This document shows positions 25,558 to 35,260 of a stretch of DNA of 47,885 bases, in pieces. The stretch's first letter is position 1. Each line of letters opens with the position of its first letter. Below the pieces are notes generated by a model. The model had not been told where the DNA came from, searched no databases, and worked only from the letters and a program-made list of their open reading frames with translations. The position numbers and the translations under genes are program-made. This stretch comes from a virus. Where the stretch lies: positions 1-47,885 of IMG/VR virus record IMGVR_UViG_3300049893_000411; one strand, 5' to 3'.

Positions 25558-27041
25558 TGGAAACGGTCAAGCTAAACAAACTTGATGAAACTTGGTTGCA
25601 TATTGATGCTGATCTAGGTATCGTGTACGAAATTGACACTGAGTTTCAGTATGAAGTGCCTAATGCGAGATTTCACCCAAAGGTGAAGGCTCACATTTGG
25701 GATGGTATCATTCATCTTGTGAATGTATACAAGAAGATTTCATATGTTGGTTTGTATAGACAAATTGGGGAATTTTGTGAAGGACTTGGTTACAGAGTTG
25801 AGTATGATCCAGATTTGTTTGCCGGAGATACTTCCTTTGATGAAATCAAAGGATATGTTGATTCGTTGAATATTCATTCAAACGATGTTAAGCTTGAAAT
25901 TAACGATCACCAATATGATGCCATCTTTGAATGTATTTCAAATGATAGAAGGATTATTGAATCTCCAACAGCATCAGGTAAATCGGTGATGGTTTATGCT
26001 ATCTCTCGATATTACTTGTCCAAAAAGAAGAAGGTATTGATTGTTGCTCCAACAACAGGATTAGTTCTTCAAATGTTCGGAGACTTTCAAGATTATTCTT
26101 CTGACAACAAATTCAATGCTGAAAAGTATTGTCACATTATTATGGAGGGTAGAGAGAAGAACTCTCCAAAACCTGTTTTCATTTCAACATGGCAATCTAT
26201 TTTTCGACAACCAAAAAGTTGGTTTGAACAGTTTGATGTTATCATTGTAGATGAAGTTCATTTGGCGAAGGCTGCTTCTCTTGTTAAGATCATGGAGAAT
26301 GTAGTTAAGGCCAAGTATCGTTTTGGTTTTACTGGTTCTCTTGATAAGTCATTAACCCATAAGAAAATGCTATCAGCATTGTTCAGTGAGCCAGCCCGTG
26401 TTGCTACAACACGACAATTGATAGACCAAGGCAAATTATCAGACATTGAAATCAAAGCATTGGTTCTTCAGTATCCAAAGGAAATCACCAAAATAATGAA
26501 GCACTACAATTACGATGAAGAGATAGATTATATTGTTCGTAATCCTAATCGAAATATTTTCATTCGTAAATTGGTATCTGTCTTGAAGGGTAACACATTG
26601 GTTCTGTTCAATTTCGTTGAAAAACATGGAGAAATGCTTTTCGAAGAGATAAAGAACAACTGTCCAGATCATCATGTATTCTTCATACATGGCAAGATCG
26701 CCGCAGAGGAAAGAGATCGTATTCGAAAATTGACTGAAACTCTTGAGAATGTTATAATAGTAGCATCTTCTGGAACTATGTCTACGGGAACCAATATACG
26801 TCGGTTACACAATGTAGTGTTTACTTCTCCAACCAAATCGTTCATCCGTGTGATTCAGTCAATCGGAAGAGGATTACGGTTAGCGGGTGACAAGACCATT
26901 CTAAAACTATTCGATATAGCGGACGATTTAAGACATGGAAAAAGAAGAAACTTTGCATTCAAGCACTACGCAATTAGACTCGGATACTATGCCGAAGAAC
27001 GATTCAACTATGCAATCAGAGAAATCCCCTTCACAGGATGA
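25557..27041 (+). CDS. uvsW: UvsW-like superfamily 2 helicase
   Basis: 494 residues, close to T4 UvsW (503). Walker A SPTASGKS (136-143), DEVH box (232-235), motif III-like FTGSL, and motif VI QSIGRGLRLAG in the C-terminal RecA-like lobe. An N-terminal ~110-residue DNA-binding region contains FHPKVKAHIWDG. It remodels branched DNA and R-loops and helps switch replication from origin-dependent to recombination-dependent initiation. Its 3' end overlaps the next ORF in another frame. Confidence 0.92.
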   Translation: METVKLNKLDETWLHIDADLGIVYEIDTEFQYEVPNARFHPKVKAHIWDGIIHLVNVYKKISYVGLYRQIGEFCEGLGYRVEYDPDLFAGDTSFDEIKGYVDSLNIHSNDVKLEINDHQYDAIFECISNDRRIIESPTASGKSVMVYAISRYYLSKKKKVLIVAPTTGLVLQMFGDFQDYSSDNKFNAEKYCHIIMEGREKNSPKPVFISTWQSIFRQPKSWFEQFDVIIVDEVHLAKAASLVKIMENVVKAKYRFGFTGSLDKSLTHKKMLSALFSEPARVATTRQLIDQGKLSDIEIKALVLQYPKEITKIMKHYNYDEEIDYIVRNPNRNIFIRKLVSVLKGNTLVLFNFVEKHGEMLFEEIKNNCPDHHVFFIHGKIAAEERDRIRKLTETLENVIIVASSGTMSTGTNIRRLHNVVFTSPTKSFIRVIQSIGRGLRLAGDKTILKLFDIADDLRHGKRRNFAFKHYAIRLGYYAEERFNYAIREIPFTG

Positions 27042-27540
27042 AGTCGAACAACAAGTAGTTGAAATCTACCCTTGGTTTCCTTCCATTATCAAAATGGAAA
27101 GTGGAGAAATGATTGTAGGTGAAGTGAATTATAAACGTGATGAGTTGGGAATGATTGTTATTATGAATCCTATTGTTATAGTTCCACAAAAGCAAGGATT
27201 TGCTTTGTATCCGTGGGCACCATTCAGCAGTATCAATAAACCAGTTGTTATCAATACCAAAAGTATTCAATACATGGGTTCTGTTGATAAACCCATTTTG
27301 AAAGCGTATGGTAACACTCTAATGAGTATTATGATGACAACTCTTAGAAATCTTACCGCAGAAAGATTGCTTCATAAAGAAGTCCCGGCTAACTTTATAA
27401 AAGCCGTTCAAGCAGAAGCAATAACAATCGCTCAAATTATGAATATGAAATATGGAGTAAACGTAGATTTCGAAGAAATTGCTTCTGAGGTTTACGAATT
27501 CATACTTGAAAATACGAGTAAACCAAAGGTGATTCAATGA
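27010..27540 (+). CDS. Hypothetical protein with Sm-like beta-barrel character
   Basis: 176 residues if started at ATG 27010; earlier in-frame ATGs at 26935 and 26989 lie deeper inside uvsW and none has a good Shine-Dalgarno site. The middle (ESGEMIVGEVNY, then MIVIMNPIVI, and later VINTKSIQYMG) reads like the strand pattern of an Sm/Hfq-type barrel. A helical C-terminal part follows. It overlaps gp55 by 4 nt (ATGA), so it is co-translated with a transcription factor. No family assigned with confidence. Confidence 0.55.
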   Translation: MQSEKSPSQDEVEQQVVEIYPWFPSIIKMESGEMIVGEVNYKRDELGMIVIMNPIVIVPQKQGFALYPWAPFSSINKPVVINTKSIQYMGSVDKPILKAYGNTLMSIMMTTLRNLTAERLLHKEVPANFIKAVQAEAITIAQIMNMKYGVNVDFEEIASEVYEFILENTSKPKVIQ

Positions 27541-28091
27541 CAGAGAAGCTAAACAAAAAACACTATGTTGATAATGAAGCCTTTTACAAAGCGTTAGTTG
27601 ATAGACGTAAACAGTTGAAGAAACTTAAGAAGAATCAAGAAAGACCACCCGTATCTGAGTACATTGGTGAGTGTATTATCGCAATATGTGAGAATTACTC
27701 ATTGGTTTGGAAGTTCATTAACTACTCATATCGTGACGATTTGGTTGGTGATGCTATTGAAAATTGTCTACGTGGTATAGATACCTTTGATCCTGACAAA
27801 TCAAACAAACCATTCTCATACTTCACTATGACTGCTCATAGAGCATTTTTAAGACGAATAAAGGCAGAACATGATGAAGCATATATTAAGGCAAAGTTGA
27901 TTGAAAAGTTGCCAGAGGAAGATTTGATTGAGTTAGATAATGATACTGGCGAGACTACAAACTTCATGGATAAGATTCGCAAGGATTACTATTTTGATAC
28001 TGAGGAATATGAACGCAAATTAGACGAAAAGAAAATCAAGGCAAAGCAAGCCAGAGAGTCTAAATTGAGTCAATTTATGGAAACAGATTAA
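27537..28091 (+). CDS. 55: Late-transcription sigma factor gp55-like
   Basis: 184 residues (T4 gp55 has 185). Sigma region 2 features are visible: LVWKFINYSYRDDLVGDAIE, then CLRGIDTFDPDKSNKPFSYF and TMTAHRAFLRRIK, the core-binding and -10-recognition helices. It replaces the host sigma on RNA polymerase and recognises TATAAATA boxes, many of which are seen in this window. In T4 activation also needs the sliding clamp (found at 35629) and gp33 (not seen here). Confidence 0.9.
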   Translation: MTEKLNKKHYVDNEAFYKALVDRRKQLKKLKKNQERPPVSEYIGECIIAICENYSLVWKFINYSYRDDLVGDAIENCLRGIDTFDPDKSNKPFSYFTMTAHRAFLRRIKAEHDEAYIKAKLIEKLPEEDLIELDNDTGETTNFMDKIRKDYYFDTEEYERKLDEKKIKAKQARESKLSQFMETD

Positions 28092-29158
28092 TGAGCAAAG
28101 TTGCCTTCTTAGGAGATATACATATTGGTTGTAGGCAGGACAGTCAAATTTTTGCCGAACACCATATTAGGTTTTTCGAAGAACAATTCATACCATATCT
28201 ATTGAAGAATAAGATCAATCGTATCGTTCAATTCGGTGACATTTTTGATCGTAGGAAGTTCGTAAACTTCCAAATTTTAGATATGTGGAAACGCAGAGTA
28301 TTTGATGTTCTTCGTGAAAATCAAATTGAAGTTAACATTATTGTTGGTAATCATGATGTGGCATACAAGAATACCAATGATGTAAATTCACCTATTCTTT
28401 TGTTGAGTGAATACGAAAATATCTTTGTCTACACAGAACCGACTGAGGTTATGTTTGATGATACTATGGCATTGCTTGTTCCGTGGATCAATTCATCTAA
28501 TGAAAAGGAAGTAGCACAAGCAGTTAAGAAAACAAAGGCACAGCTTTGTTTTGGTCACTTTGAATTCGCTGGCTTTCAGATGGATAAGGGATACACTGTT
28601 GAAAGTGGCTTGGATGTTTCTCATTACAAGAAATTTAGTGAGGTCTATTCAGGACACTATCATCACAGGTCGAATGATGGTCATGTTTTCTACCTTGGTA
28701 TTCCATACCAGATGACGTGGGTTGATTATGGTTCAAAGAAGGGATTTCATATTTGGGATACCAAATCTATGAAGTTGACTTGGATTCATAATCCAAATGA
28801 AATCTTTGTGAAGTTAACCTACAATGACTCACATAATCCAGAAGATCATTGGAGAGGGTTTGATACTTCGAATCTTGCTGGTAAGTATATCAAGATAATC
28901 GTGGTTAACAAAAAGAACCTCTTTGGTTTCGATCAGTTGATGAGTAGGATATATGCTTCCTCTCCTGCTGATGTTAAAATTATTGAGAATATGATAGATA
29001 CAGATGTGGATGAAATCGAAGAGGATTTGAATTTGGATGATACATCAGTTGTGCTAGAGAAATACATTGAAGCCTTAGATACTGGATTGAATAAGGATAA
29101 ATTAAAGCACATGATGAAACAACTGTATGTTGAAGCCATGCATGAAGGAACATTATGA
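28091..29158 (+). CDS. 47: Recombination nuclease subunit gp47-like (SbcD/Mre11 type)
   Basis: 355 residues. Calcineurin-like nuclease motifs are in order: GDIHIGCR (8-15), GDIFDRR (49-55), GNHDV (86-90), GHFEFAG and SGHYHHRS, providing the two-metal site. With gp46 it resects double-strand ends for recombination-dependent replication. The start overlaps the gp55 stop by 1 nt and the end overlaps gp46 by 4 nt. Confidence 0.93.
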   Translation: MSKVAFLGDIHIGCRQDSQIFAEHHIRFFEEQFIPYLLKNKINRIVQFGDIFDRRKFVNFQILDMWKRRVFDVLRENQIEVNIIVGNHDVAYKNTNDVNSPILLLSEYENIFVYTEPTEVMFDDTMALLVPWINSSNEKEVAQAVKKTKAQLCFGHFEFAGFQMDKGYTVESGLDVSHYKKFSEVYSGHYHHRSNDGHVFYLGIPYQMTWVDYGSKKGFHIWDTKSMKLTWIHNPNEIFVKLTYNDSHNPEDHWRGFDTSNLAGKYIKIIVVNKKNLFGFDQLMSRIYASSPADVKIIENMIDTDVDEIEEDLNLDDTSVVLEKYIEALDTGLNKDKLKHMMKQLYVEAMHEGTL

Positions 29159-30864
29159 TTGTATTTGAGAAAATAACGATGAAGAACTTCATGTCAATCG
29201 GTAATGCTCCATTAGAGATTGACTACTTGAAGTCTAAGAGTACACTCGTCACTGCTGCTAATGGTGCTGGTAAGAGTTCTTTGATGACGGATTCCCTTGT
29301 CTTTGCTTTGTATGGATACCCATATCGTCCGATTAACAAGCCTCAGTTGATTAATTCAATTAATGGAAAGGGTATGCTTGTTGAAGTAGATTTCAAGGTT
29401 GGAAAGACACGATACAAAGTCATTCGTGGCATGAAACCAAATGTATTCAAAATTTTCAAGAATGATAAGCTAATCAATCAGGATGCCGCCGCAAAGGACT
29501 ATCAAAAGGTATTGGAAAACAATATCCTTAAGATGAACTACCGAACATTTACTCAGGTAGTTATTATGGGTTCTGGTAATTATGTACCATTCATGAAATT
29601 GAATCCGGCCCAGCGTAGAGAGTTTATTGAGGATGTATTGGACATCAAAGTATTTTCAGTGATGAATGTTATCCTCAAAGACAAGGTTCGTATTCTCGAA
29701 GAGGAAATTCATGACCTTGAACTTGAAATGAAGATGGAGATTGAGCGTATCAATTCTCAAGAGAGATTAATATCCACTCTTGAAAGTGAAAAGGAAATTC
29801 GTGTTGCAGACTTGCAATCGAAGATCAAGAAACTAAATGGTGACTTGGTAAACATCCATAAAACATTGGGCAAGGATAAAGATCAACTTGAGAAATTACG
29901 AACCAAATTGGTTTCATACGACGATGCTTTGGAAAATCTGACAAAGATTAGAATTGACCGCACAAACATTGAGAATGAGATCGACACCCATAAGAATAAT
30001 GTTGAGTTCTACAAGAATACTGCTGTGTGTCCAACATGTACTCAGTCGATTGAGGACAATCATCGTCATGTCATGATTAACACTGTTCAGAATCACATTA
30101 GTAGTAAGAATGCTGAATTGAGTACAGTTGAATTGACTATTGCTGGCTTAATGAAAAACGTAGAAGATATGAAGAAGATTCAATCTGACATGCTCGATCT
30201 ACAAGCCAAGATGGGAGAATTACAAACACAATCAGAGGCAATCGTTCGACTAATAGAAACGCATCAACAACAGATAACAGAAGCACAGACCAATAATACA
30301 TCTGTAAATGCGGAGAAAACCAAGTTGAAGGGTATGGCAAAGGTAGTGTTAGAAAAGAACAAAAAGAAACAGGAGAAGTTAGAGCAGCAAAAGTACTTTG
30401 AAGTAGCTGCAATTCTTCTCAAAGACTCTGGCATTAAAACGAAGATCATACGTCAGTATGTACCGATCTTCAATAAACTCATTAACAGTTTTCTACAACA
30501 ACTTGATTTATTTGTCTCCTTCAATTTGGATGAAAATTTTAATGAGACTGTCAAGAGTAGGCACCGAGACTCATTTACTTATGAGTCATTCAGTGAAGGG
30601 GAAAAGCAACGTATTGATTTGGCTCTTGCTTTCACGTTCAGAACAATTGCACGATTGAAGAATGCAGTTAACGTGAATGTCTTGATTCTTGATGAAGTAT
30701 TAGATCAATCGTTGGATGGAACTGGTATTGACTTGTTTTTCAAGTTGATTGATGATCTCGAAAAGACAAACTTGTTTGTCATTTCGCACCGTGAGGGGGT
30801 TGAAGATAAGTTTGCCAGAACAATCAAGCTAGTTAAGAAAAACAACTTTACAGTAATTGAATAG
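29155..30864 (+). CDS. 46: Recombination nuclease ATPase subunit gp46-like (SbcC/Rad50 type)
   Basis: 569 residues. Walker A AANGAGKSS (34-42), a coiled-coil arm broken by the zinc-hook CPTC (292-295), the ABC signature SEGEKQRIDLALAF, and Walker B VLILDEVLDQ. It clamps DNA with gp47 and drives its nuclease by ATP hydrolysis. The arm is short compared with cellular Rad50, as in T4. Confidence 0.93.
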   Translation: MIVFEKITMKNFMSIGNAPLEIDYLKSKSTLVTAANGAGKSSLMTDSLVFALYGYPYRPINKPQLINSINGKGMLVEVDFKVGKTRYKVIRGMKPNVFKIFKNDKLINQDAAAKDYQKVLENNILKMNYRTFTQVVIMGSGNYVPFMKLNPAQRREFIEDVLDIKVFSVMNVILKDKVRILEEEIHDLELEMKMEIERINSQERLISTLESEKEIRVADLQSKIKKLNGDLVNIHKTLGKDKDQLEKLRTKLVSYDDALENLTKIRIDRTNIENEIDTHKNNVEFYKNTAVCPTCTQSIEDNHRHVMINTVQNHISSKNAELSTVELTIAGLMKNVEDMKKIQSDMLDLQAKMGELQTQSEAIVRLIETHQQQITEAQTNNTSVNAEKTKLKGMAKVVLEKNKKKQEKLEQQKYFEVAAILLKDSGIKTKIIRQYVPIFNKLINSFLQQLDLFVSFNLDENFNETVKSRHRDSFTYESFSEGEKQRIDLALAFTFRTIARLKNAVNVNVLILDEVLDQSLDGTGIDLFFKLIDDLEKTNLFVISHREGVEDKFARTIKLVKKNNFTVIE

Positions 30865-30872
30865 GATTAAAA

Positions 30873-31646
30873 ATGAACGTATTTAAGAAGTTACTTTTGG
30901 CGTTTGGTCTTGCCGCTTCTGTTGTGTTACCAGTTGGCGCAACAACGGTTTGGACTAGGTATGACATACCATCCGTGGTTGCATCAGTACCAATTGATTC
31001 AATCACAACACCTGCATATACGTGGTCACACCAGTCAAATGCAACCGTATCGACTATTACCAGCCCATATTTCACATGGCAAGGCAATGTGATTGCCACA
31101 TCTGATGTTGATGTTCAGCCTCCATTGACTGCAACTGAACAAGTTCTTGAACTCGACTTTGCATCAACTGGATATTTGCGTGACACCAATATCGGCCATT
31201 TCGCCATTGCTTTGAGATCAAAAGCTACACCACACTCTCTTGAGGGTATAGGCATCATTATTGGTAACGTGACATCATACCAAGAGTTTTCTCCATCGTA
31301 TTCTGATCTATGTACCCGAACTAACTATCCTTCACAGATTGCGATTGAGTTATTTTGGATCGGCGGAAATTGTGTGTATGGTTCAACAACTGGATCACCA
31401 AAGTTGAAGGATTTTACACCTTACAGAGTAACAGTCGCTTCTGGTAGAAATGCTGATGGCTCTGGATACATTCGCTATCTTTTGCAAGAAAAGGTTGGAT
31501 CAACATACGTTTGGTTGGATGACAAGCGAGTTGATTTGGGAAAGGATGTTCCTCCATACACAGGATGGTTTATCGGTGAAGTATTTTCAACACATGGATG
31601 GACTTTCGAATTCAAGCATGTCAAGGAATATTGGGTAACACCGTAA
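30873..31646 (+). CDS. Secreted hypothetical protein
   Basis: 257 residues with a clear signal peptide: MNVFKKLLLAFGLAASVVLP, cleavage likely after VGA at about residue 23. The mature part is beta-rich with few charges (LELDFASTGYLRDTN, then YTGWFIGEVFSTHGWTFEF) and two Cys (C104, C122-like positions) that could form a disulfide. The strand pattern resembles a jelly-roll or lectin-like sandwich, but no family is recognised. An exported phage protein between gp46 and rIIA is unexpected; it may act in the periplasm or on the cell surface. Confidence 0.6.
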   Translation: MNVFKKLLLAFGLAASVVLPVGATTVWTRYDIPSVVASVPIDSITTPAYTWSHQSNATVSTITSPYFTWQGNVIATSDVDVQPPLTATEQVLELDFASTGYLRDTNIGHFAIALRSKATPHSLEGIGIIIGNVTSYQEFSPSYSDLCTRTNYPSQIAIELFWIGGNCVYGSTTGSPKLKDFTPYRVTVASGRNADGSGYIRYLLQEKVGSTYVWLDDKRVDLGKDVPPYTGWFIGEVFSTHGWTFEFKHVKEYWVTP

Positions 31647-31667
31647 TCCGTAGTTGACAAAATATGT

Positions 31668-31694
31668 CGGATCAAGCAAAATATGCCTGATCCG
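31668..31694 (+). terminator. Inverted repeat after the secreted-protein gene
   Basis: CGGATCA and TGATCCG pair with a 13-nt loop. No T-run follows; it may be a weak terminator or an operator-like element just before the late box. Confidence 0.3.
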
Positions 31695-31695
31695 G

Positions 31696-31703
31696 CATAA
31701 ATA
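31696..31703 (+). promoter_or_regulatory. Late promoter-like box CATAAATA
   Basis: One mismatch to TATAAATA, placed just upstream of the sigma70 promoter for rIIA, so rIIA/rIIB may be read both early and late. Confidence 0.45.
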
Positions 31704-31721
31704 CAGAGGGAGAACCCCTAC

Positions 31722-31750
31722 TTGACAATAATTCCCCAATTTGCTATAAT
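31722..31750 (+). promoter_or_regulatory. Consensus sigma70 promoter for rIIA
   Basis: TTGACA and TATAAT, both perfect, with a 17-bp spacer. It lies 33 nt before the rIIA ATG. Such a promoter would be read by host RNA polymerase immediately after infection. Confidence 0.88.
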
Positions 31751-31783
31751 TAGAAGGTAATTGTAACAACTCTTTGAGGAACT

Positions 31784-33988
31784 ATGGCGATCATTACTAT
31801 GGAACGTCCTGATGTTAGGACAGATTTGACAAATGCCGTTCGATTTTCAATGGCGCAGGATAGCCTTGGCAAATTGGTTTACATGCTTGGCAATTCTCTA
31901 TACTCAGATAAGGAATATGCAGTAATCAGTGAACTTTGTGCCAATGCTTATGACATTCACAAGGTTACTGGTAAGGGTCATCTACCAATCAAGGTTGACC
32001 TTCCAAACCAACTCAATCCAGAATTCGTGGTTCGTGATTACGGCACTGGTTTGTCTTATGAAGATGTACTCCAATTCCTCACGGCTTTTGGTGCATCATC
32101 TAAGACCGATTCAAATGAAGAAATTGGATATTGGGGACTTGGCAGCAAGTCGCCAACTGCTGTCACGGATCAATGGTCTATCATTTCTTACCACAAAGGT
32201 AAGCAAACCAACTACGAAGTATTTGTCGATGATACCGGCATTCCGGCTTTGTCAAAGGTTTTCGAGAAAGATACCGATCAAGTCGGTCTTGAAGTACGTG
32301 TACCTGTGCGTAAGGGTAACTTTGACGTTTGGAATAAGGCAGCATCAAAGGCATTCAAGTGGTATGATGTTCAACCGAAGTTGAACACTTCCATTCTTAT
32401 TCCGAAAGTCAACATTACTGAAATGGGTAATAAGTGGGCATTCGCCTCGTCGCCTAACTATAATTACAATAACAATCAAAGCAAGATTTACGTTATCACA
32501 ACCCTTCGTGAATACGAACTTGACATGAATCTTGTCAGTCAACGTGTTATAAAGGATGATCACGTACACTCGTTTCTCAAGTCCTTTATTGAGAGAAACA
32601 CCCAAAATAATTTGTACTTGTTTTTTGATGTTGGTGATATTGATGTGAGTATCTCACGAGAACAACTTCAATACAACATCAAAACCCTAAATTCAATTGT
32701 CACTAGACTTGAAGAGGTTGTGGCTCATGTGTGGAATCAACTTGAGCGTGATGTAAAGGCTGCTGAACCACACGATCTGATTTCTTATCGTGAATCTCTT
32801 GCTAAATTGTGGGAAAAGTATGATTTCAAACACTTGTTCAAGATGTTTGACGATATATATGACTTTGACAACAAGTTCAATATCTCGGATATTCCATCTG
32901 GTTTCAGGCAAATTGAAATCTTTGATACTGTTAACGAAAAGTTTACCATTATTACATCCGGTAGAACTCAAAGAATTTTGAGTGATACGCTTGGTTCACG
33001 ACACTATACTAATGCACGATTTTATCGTGCATCTAGTGATAGAAAAAAGATCAGTTGGCAGTTCAATGCGGCGCATTTGAAGAATTACGTTTTTGTCAAG
33101 AACGATGTTCGTAATGTATATGCTCGGACTCGTCATGCGTCTAATAGTGGTGGGTATCTACACAAACCAATGATTGTTGTTAATGATGTTAGTCCGTATG
33201 CCAACTTTACTTGCATTAATGGTTCATCATTGCCGGTCCCGCCATCTATTGATGGTATTAAGATTAACGAGTCGGTTTATGTTTGGCAGAGTTATTGGCA
33301 TAAGGCGAGAGGTAAACTCAACAAAACTAAATTAGATATGTTCCTTGTTGAAAACAAGAACGCTCTTGATAAGGTTGTATTCATCAAGGTAAAGTATGTA
33401 AGAGACGCATACCTTATGTGTGATCAGCGTTCTTTTTCTGATAAATTGAAGTTGCTGAAGAACTATGGTTACATCATTGTTTTCTCTCGTAATGATCCAC
33501 CAAAGAAACAGAAATGGTTGAGTGTTGAAAAAGCAGCAAAACAAATGATTGAAGTTTTACATGATGCTGTTAAGAGGCATAATGCTGTTGAGAAAGTTGC
33601 CTTTCAACAAGGTATGCAGATGTTCAATCATAGTTTATTCAAGCAAATTGGATTTTGGATTTTGAATCTTCAACCAAAATCAAAGGAATGGAAAAAGACA
33701 GTAAAACCATTCAAACAATTCATTGACTATTATCGTGAACACAAAACAACAAATGTTGAAGTTGACCGACAATACAAAGAAGAAGTTGATGCATTAAGCC
33801 GTGTTGCAAGCGTGTTTGAACTAAACAATCCTCTTCTCAATACTGAAATTCAACTTGATGTTTTCAATAAGGTTCGGGATGATTTGGTAAAAAGGTATCC
33901 ATTGTTGGCAATGTGTTATTCAGTCACTCTTCAAGAAGGATTGGATAACGTATCTAATTACGTGGATTTAATTGACGCTACATATTAA
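31784..33988 (+). CDS. rIIA: rIIA-like membrane-associated GHKL ATPase
   Basis: 734 residues (T4 rIIA 725). The Bergerat ATP-binding fold is visible: N-box ELCANAYD (E50, N54), G1 box DYGTGL (85-90) and G2 GYWGLGSKSP (115-124), then a transducer-like strand (QLQYNIKTLNSI). The rest is a long mixed helical region. In T4, rIIA with rIIB excludes lambda Rex and affects lysis inhibition. It is followed 11 nt later by rIIB. Confidence 0.9.
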   Translation: MAIITMERPDVRTDLTNAVRFSMAQDSLGKLVYMLGNSLYSDKEYAVISELCANAYDIHKVTGKGHLPIKVDLPNQLNPEFVVRDYGTGLSYEDVLQFLTAFGASSKTDSNEEIGYWGLGSKSPTAVTDQWSIISYHKGKQTNYEVFVDDTGIPALSKVFEKDTDQVGLEVRVPVRKGNFDVWNKAASKAFKWYDVQPKLNTSILIPKVNITEMGNKWAFASSPNYNYNNNQSKIYVITTLREYELDMNLVSQRVIKDDHVHSFLKSFIERNTQNNLYLFFDVGDIDVSISREQLQYNIKTLNSIVTRLEEVVAHVWNQLERDVKAAEPHDLISYRESLAKLWEKYDFKHLFKMFDDIYDFDNKFNISDIPSGFRQIEIFDTVNEKFTIITSGRTQRILSDTLGSRHYTNARFYRASSDRKKISWQFNAAHLKNYVFVKNDVRNVYARTRHASNSGGYLHKPMIVVNDVSPYANFTCINGSSLPVPPSIDGIKINESVYVWQSYWHKARGKLNKTKLDMFLVENKNALDKVVFIKVKYVRDAYLMCDQRSFSDKLKLLKNYGYIIVFSRNDPPKKQKWLSVEKAAKQMIEVLHDAVKRHNAVEKVAFQQGMQMFNHSLFKQIGFWILNLQPKSKEWKKTVKPFKQFIDYYREHKTTNVEVDRQYKEEVDALSRVASVFELNNPLLNTEIQLDVFNKVRDDLVKRYPLLAMCYSVTLQEGLDNVSNYVDLIDATY

Positions 33989-33999
33989 TAGGAGTAAAA

Positions 34000-35025
34000 A
34001 TGACTGCATATTCAAAAATCGTTTCATCAAAGAGTATTACTTTGTTGAACATGGAAACTGGTGAGACTACAAGAATCTCGTCTGATCACGCTCGATTCAA
34101 TGAAGCCCTCGCTCTTTTGAAAGAAGGTAATTACGAAGCCGTCGCCGCCATTACTACAAAGGGTGCGTTGAAGCGTATGGCTGAGAAGAGTGCTGATCTT
34201 GTCGATGGTCCGCTTCGCATTGAATTTGATGGACAAACTGTTTCTGTTAGTTATAATAACGGAAGTGAATTTGAGCCATTGAACAATGCGCTGACTGATC
34301 GTATCATCAGGATGGCGGAAGATGGTTTCTCTATCGCTCCGATGATGAAGTTCTTGAGAAATCTCTTGAAGAATCCATCAAAGACTGCTGTTGATGAACT
34401 CTATCTGTTCTTGGAAGCTACTAATCTTCCGATCACGGATGATGGTGAGTTTATTGCCTACAAGATTGTCCGTAGAGATTACACTTCCCATCATGATCGC
34501 AAGTTCATGAATCAACCGGGTACTGTGGTTGAAATGCCACGTAACAAGGTTGATGAATCTCGTCATAACACTTGTTCGTATGGTCTGCATTTCTGTAGCA
34601 AGGAATATCTCCGTAGCTATGGTTGCACCAGTGATAACTCTGATCGTTTGGTTCTTGTCAAGATCAACCCGGCTGATGTTGTCACGATCCCTTCTGACTA
34701 CAACAATGCCAAGGGTCGTGCTTGCAAATATTTGATTTGGAAGGACATCACCGAAGATAACTGGCGTGACAAGTATTTTGGTCAAGACTACAATCGTGCT
34801 TCTGTTGAATGTGGATTTGATGAAGATGAAGAATTCGAAGAGGTTGAAGAAGATCACAGCTATAATTACCATGATAAGCCAGAAGAGGAATATCATGTTT
34901 GCTGGCACTGTGGTTCAGAGGATACTGACTTTGTTGAAACCGAAAGTCGCTACAGTAGTAACTACGACAAGTATCATTGCAATACTTGTGGTTTGAACTT
35001 CTATGAAAGGGCTTTTAATGACTAA
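34000..35025 (+). CDS. rIIB: rIIB-like protein with an extra C-terminal zinc ribbon
   Basis: 341 residues, with AGGAG upstream (33991-33995). The rIIB core is recognised by RIIRMAEDGFSIAPMMKFLR, then LYLFLEATNLPITDDGEFIA and CSYGLHFCSKEYL. After an acidic linker (EDEEFEEVEEDH) the last ~45 residues hold CWHCG and, 27 residues on, CNTCG, a four-Cys zinc ribbon that T4 rIIB (312 residues) lacks as far as I recall. The gene overlaps the next ORF by 8 nt. Confidence 0.87.
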   Translation: MTAYSKIVSSKSITLLNMETGETTRISSDHARFNEALALLKEGNYEAVAAITTKGALKRMAEKSADLVDGPLRIEFDGQTVSVSYNNGSEFEPLNNALTDRIIRMAEDGFSIAPMMKFLRNLLKNPSKTAVDELYLFLEATNLPITDDGEFIAYKIVRRDYTSHHDRKFMNQPGTVVEMPRNKVDESRHNTCSYGLHFCSKEYLRSYGCTSDNSDRLVLVKINPADVVTIPSDYNNAKGRACKYLIWKDITEDNWRDKYFGQDYNRASVECGFDEDEEFEEVEEDHSYNYHDKPEEEYHVCWHCGSEDTDFVETESRYSSNYDKYHCNTCGLNFYERAFND

Positions 35026-35260
35026 GAAGAGGGATAAACCTGTTGACATGGTAAATAGTCCGCCCCATTACAACGCTCATCCAAGTGGTGTTGAGTGTAT
35101 TCAGGTGGTGGAACACATGCCATATAACATTGGTAATGCTATCAAGTATCTTTGGAGAAGTGAACACAAGGGTAAATTTGAAGAAGATATGAAAAAGGCT
35201 ATTTGGTACATCAATCGTGAAATCGAGCGCCGAGCAAAGCTTGATGCTTTAGCGAAGTAA
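35018..35260 (+). CDS. DUF3310-type small protein
   Basis: 80 residues from ATG 35018, with GAAAGGG upstream; the ATG at 35003 is less favoured. The motif NSPPHYNAHPSGVECIQVVE, followed by NAIKYLWRSEHKGKFEEDMKKA, is typical of DUF3310, widespread in phages and of unknown activity (sometimes called nucleotide kinase-like). It is translationally coupled to rIIB. Confidence 0.85.
   Translation: MTKKRDKPVDMVNSPPHYNAHPSGVECIQVVEHMPYNIGNAIKYLWRSEHKGKFEEDMKKAIWYINREIERRAKLDALAK

Noticed and set aside
31654-31684. Additional TTGACA promoter upstream of rIIA
   Set aside because: The only -10 candidate (AAATAT) is 19 bp away and poor; the consensus promoter at 31722 is sufficient.
34378-34908. 176-codon antisense ORF inside rIIB
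   Set aside because: Hydrophobic low-complexity shadow of a well-supported gene, no start signal.
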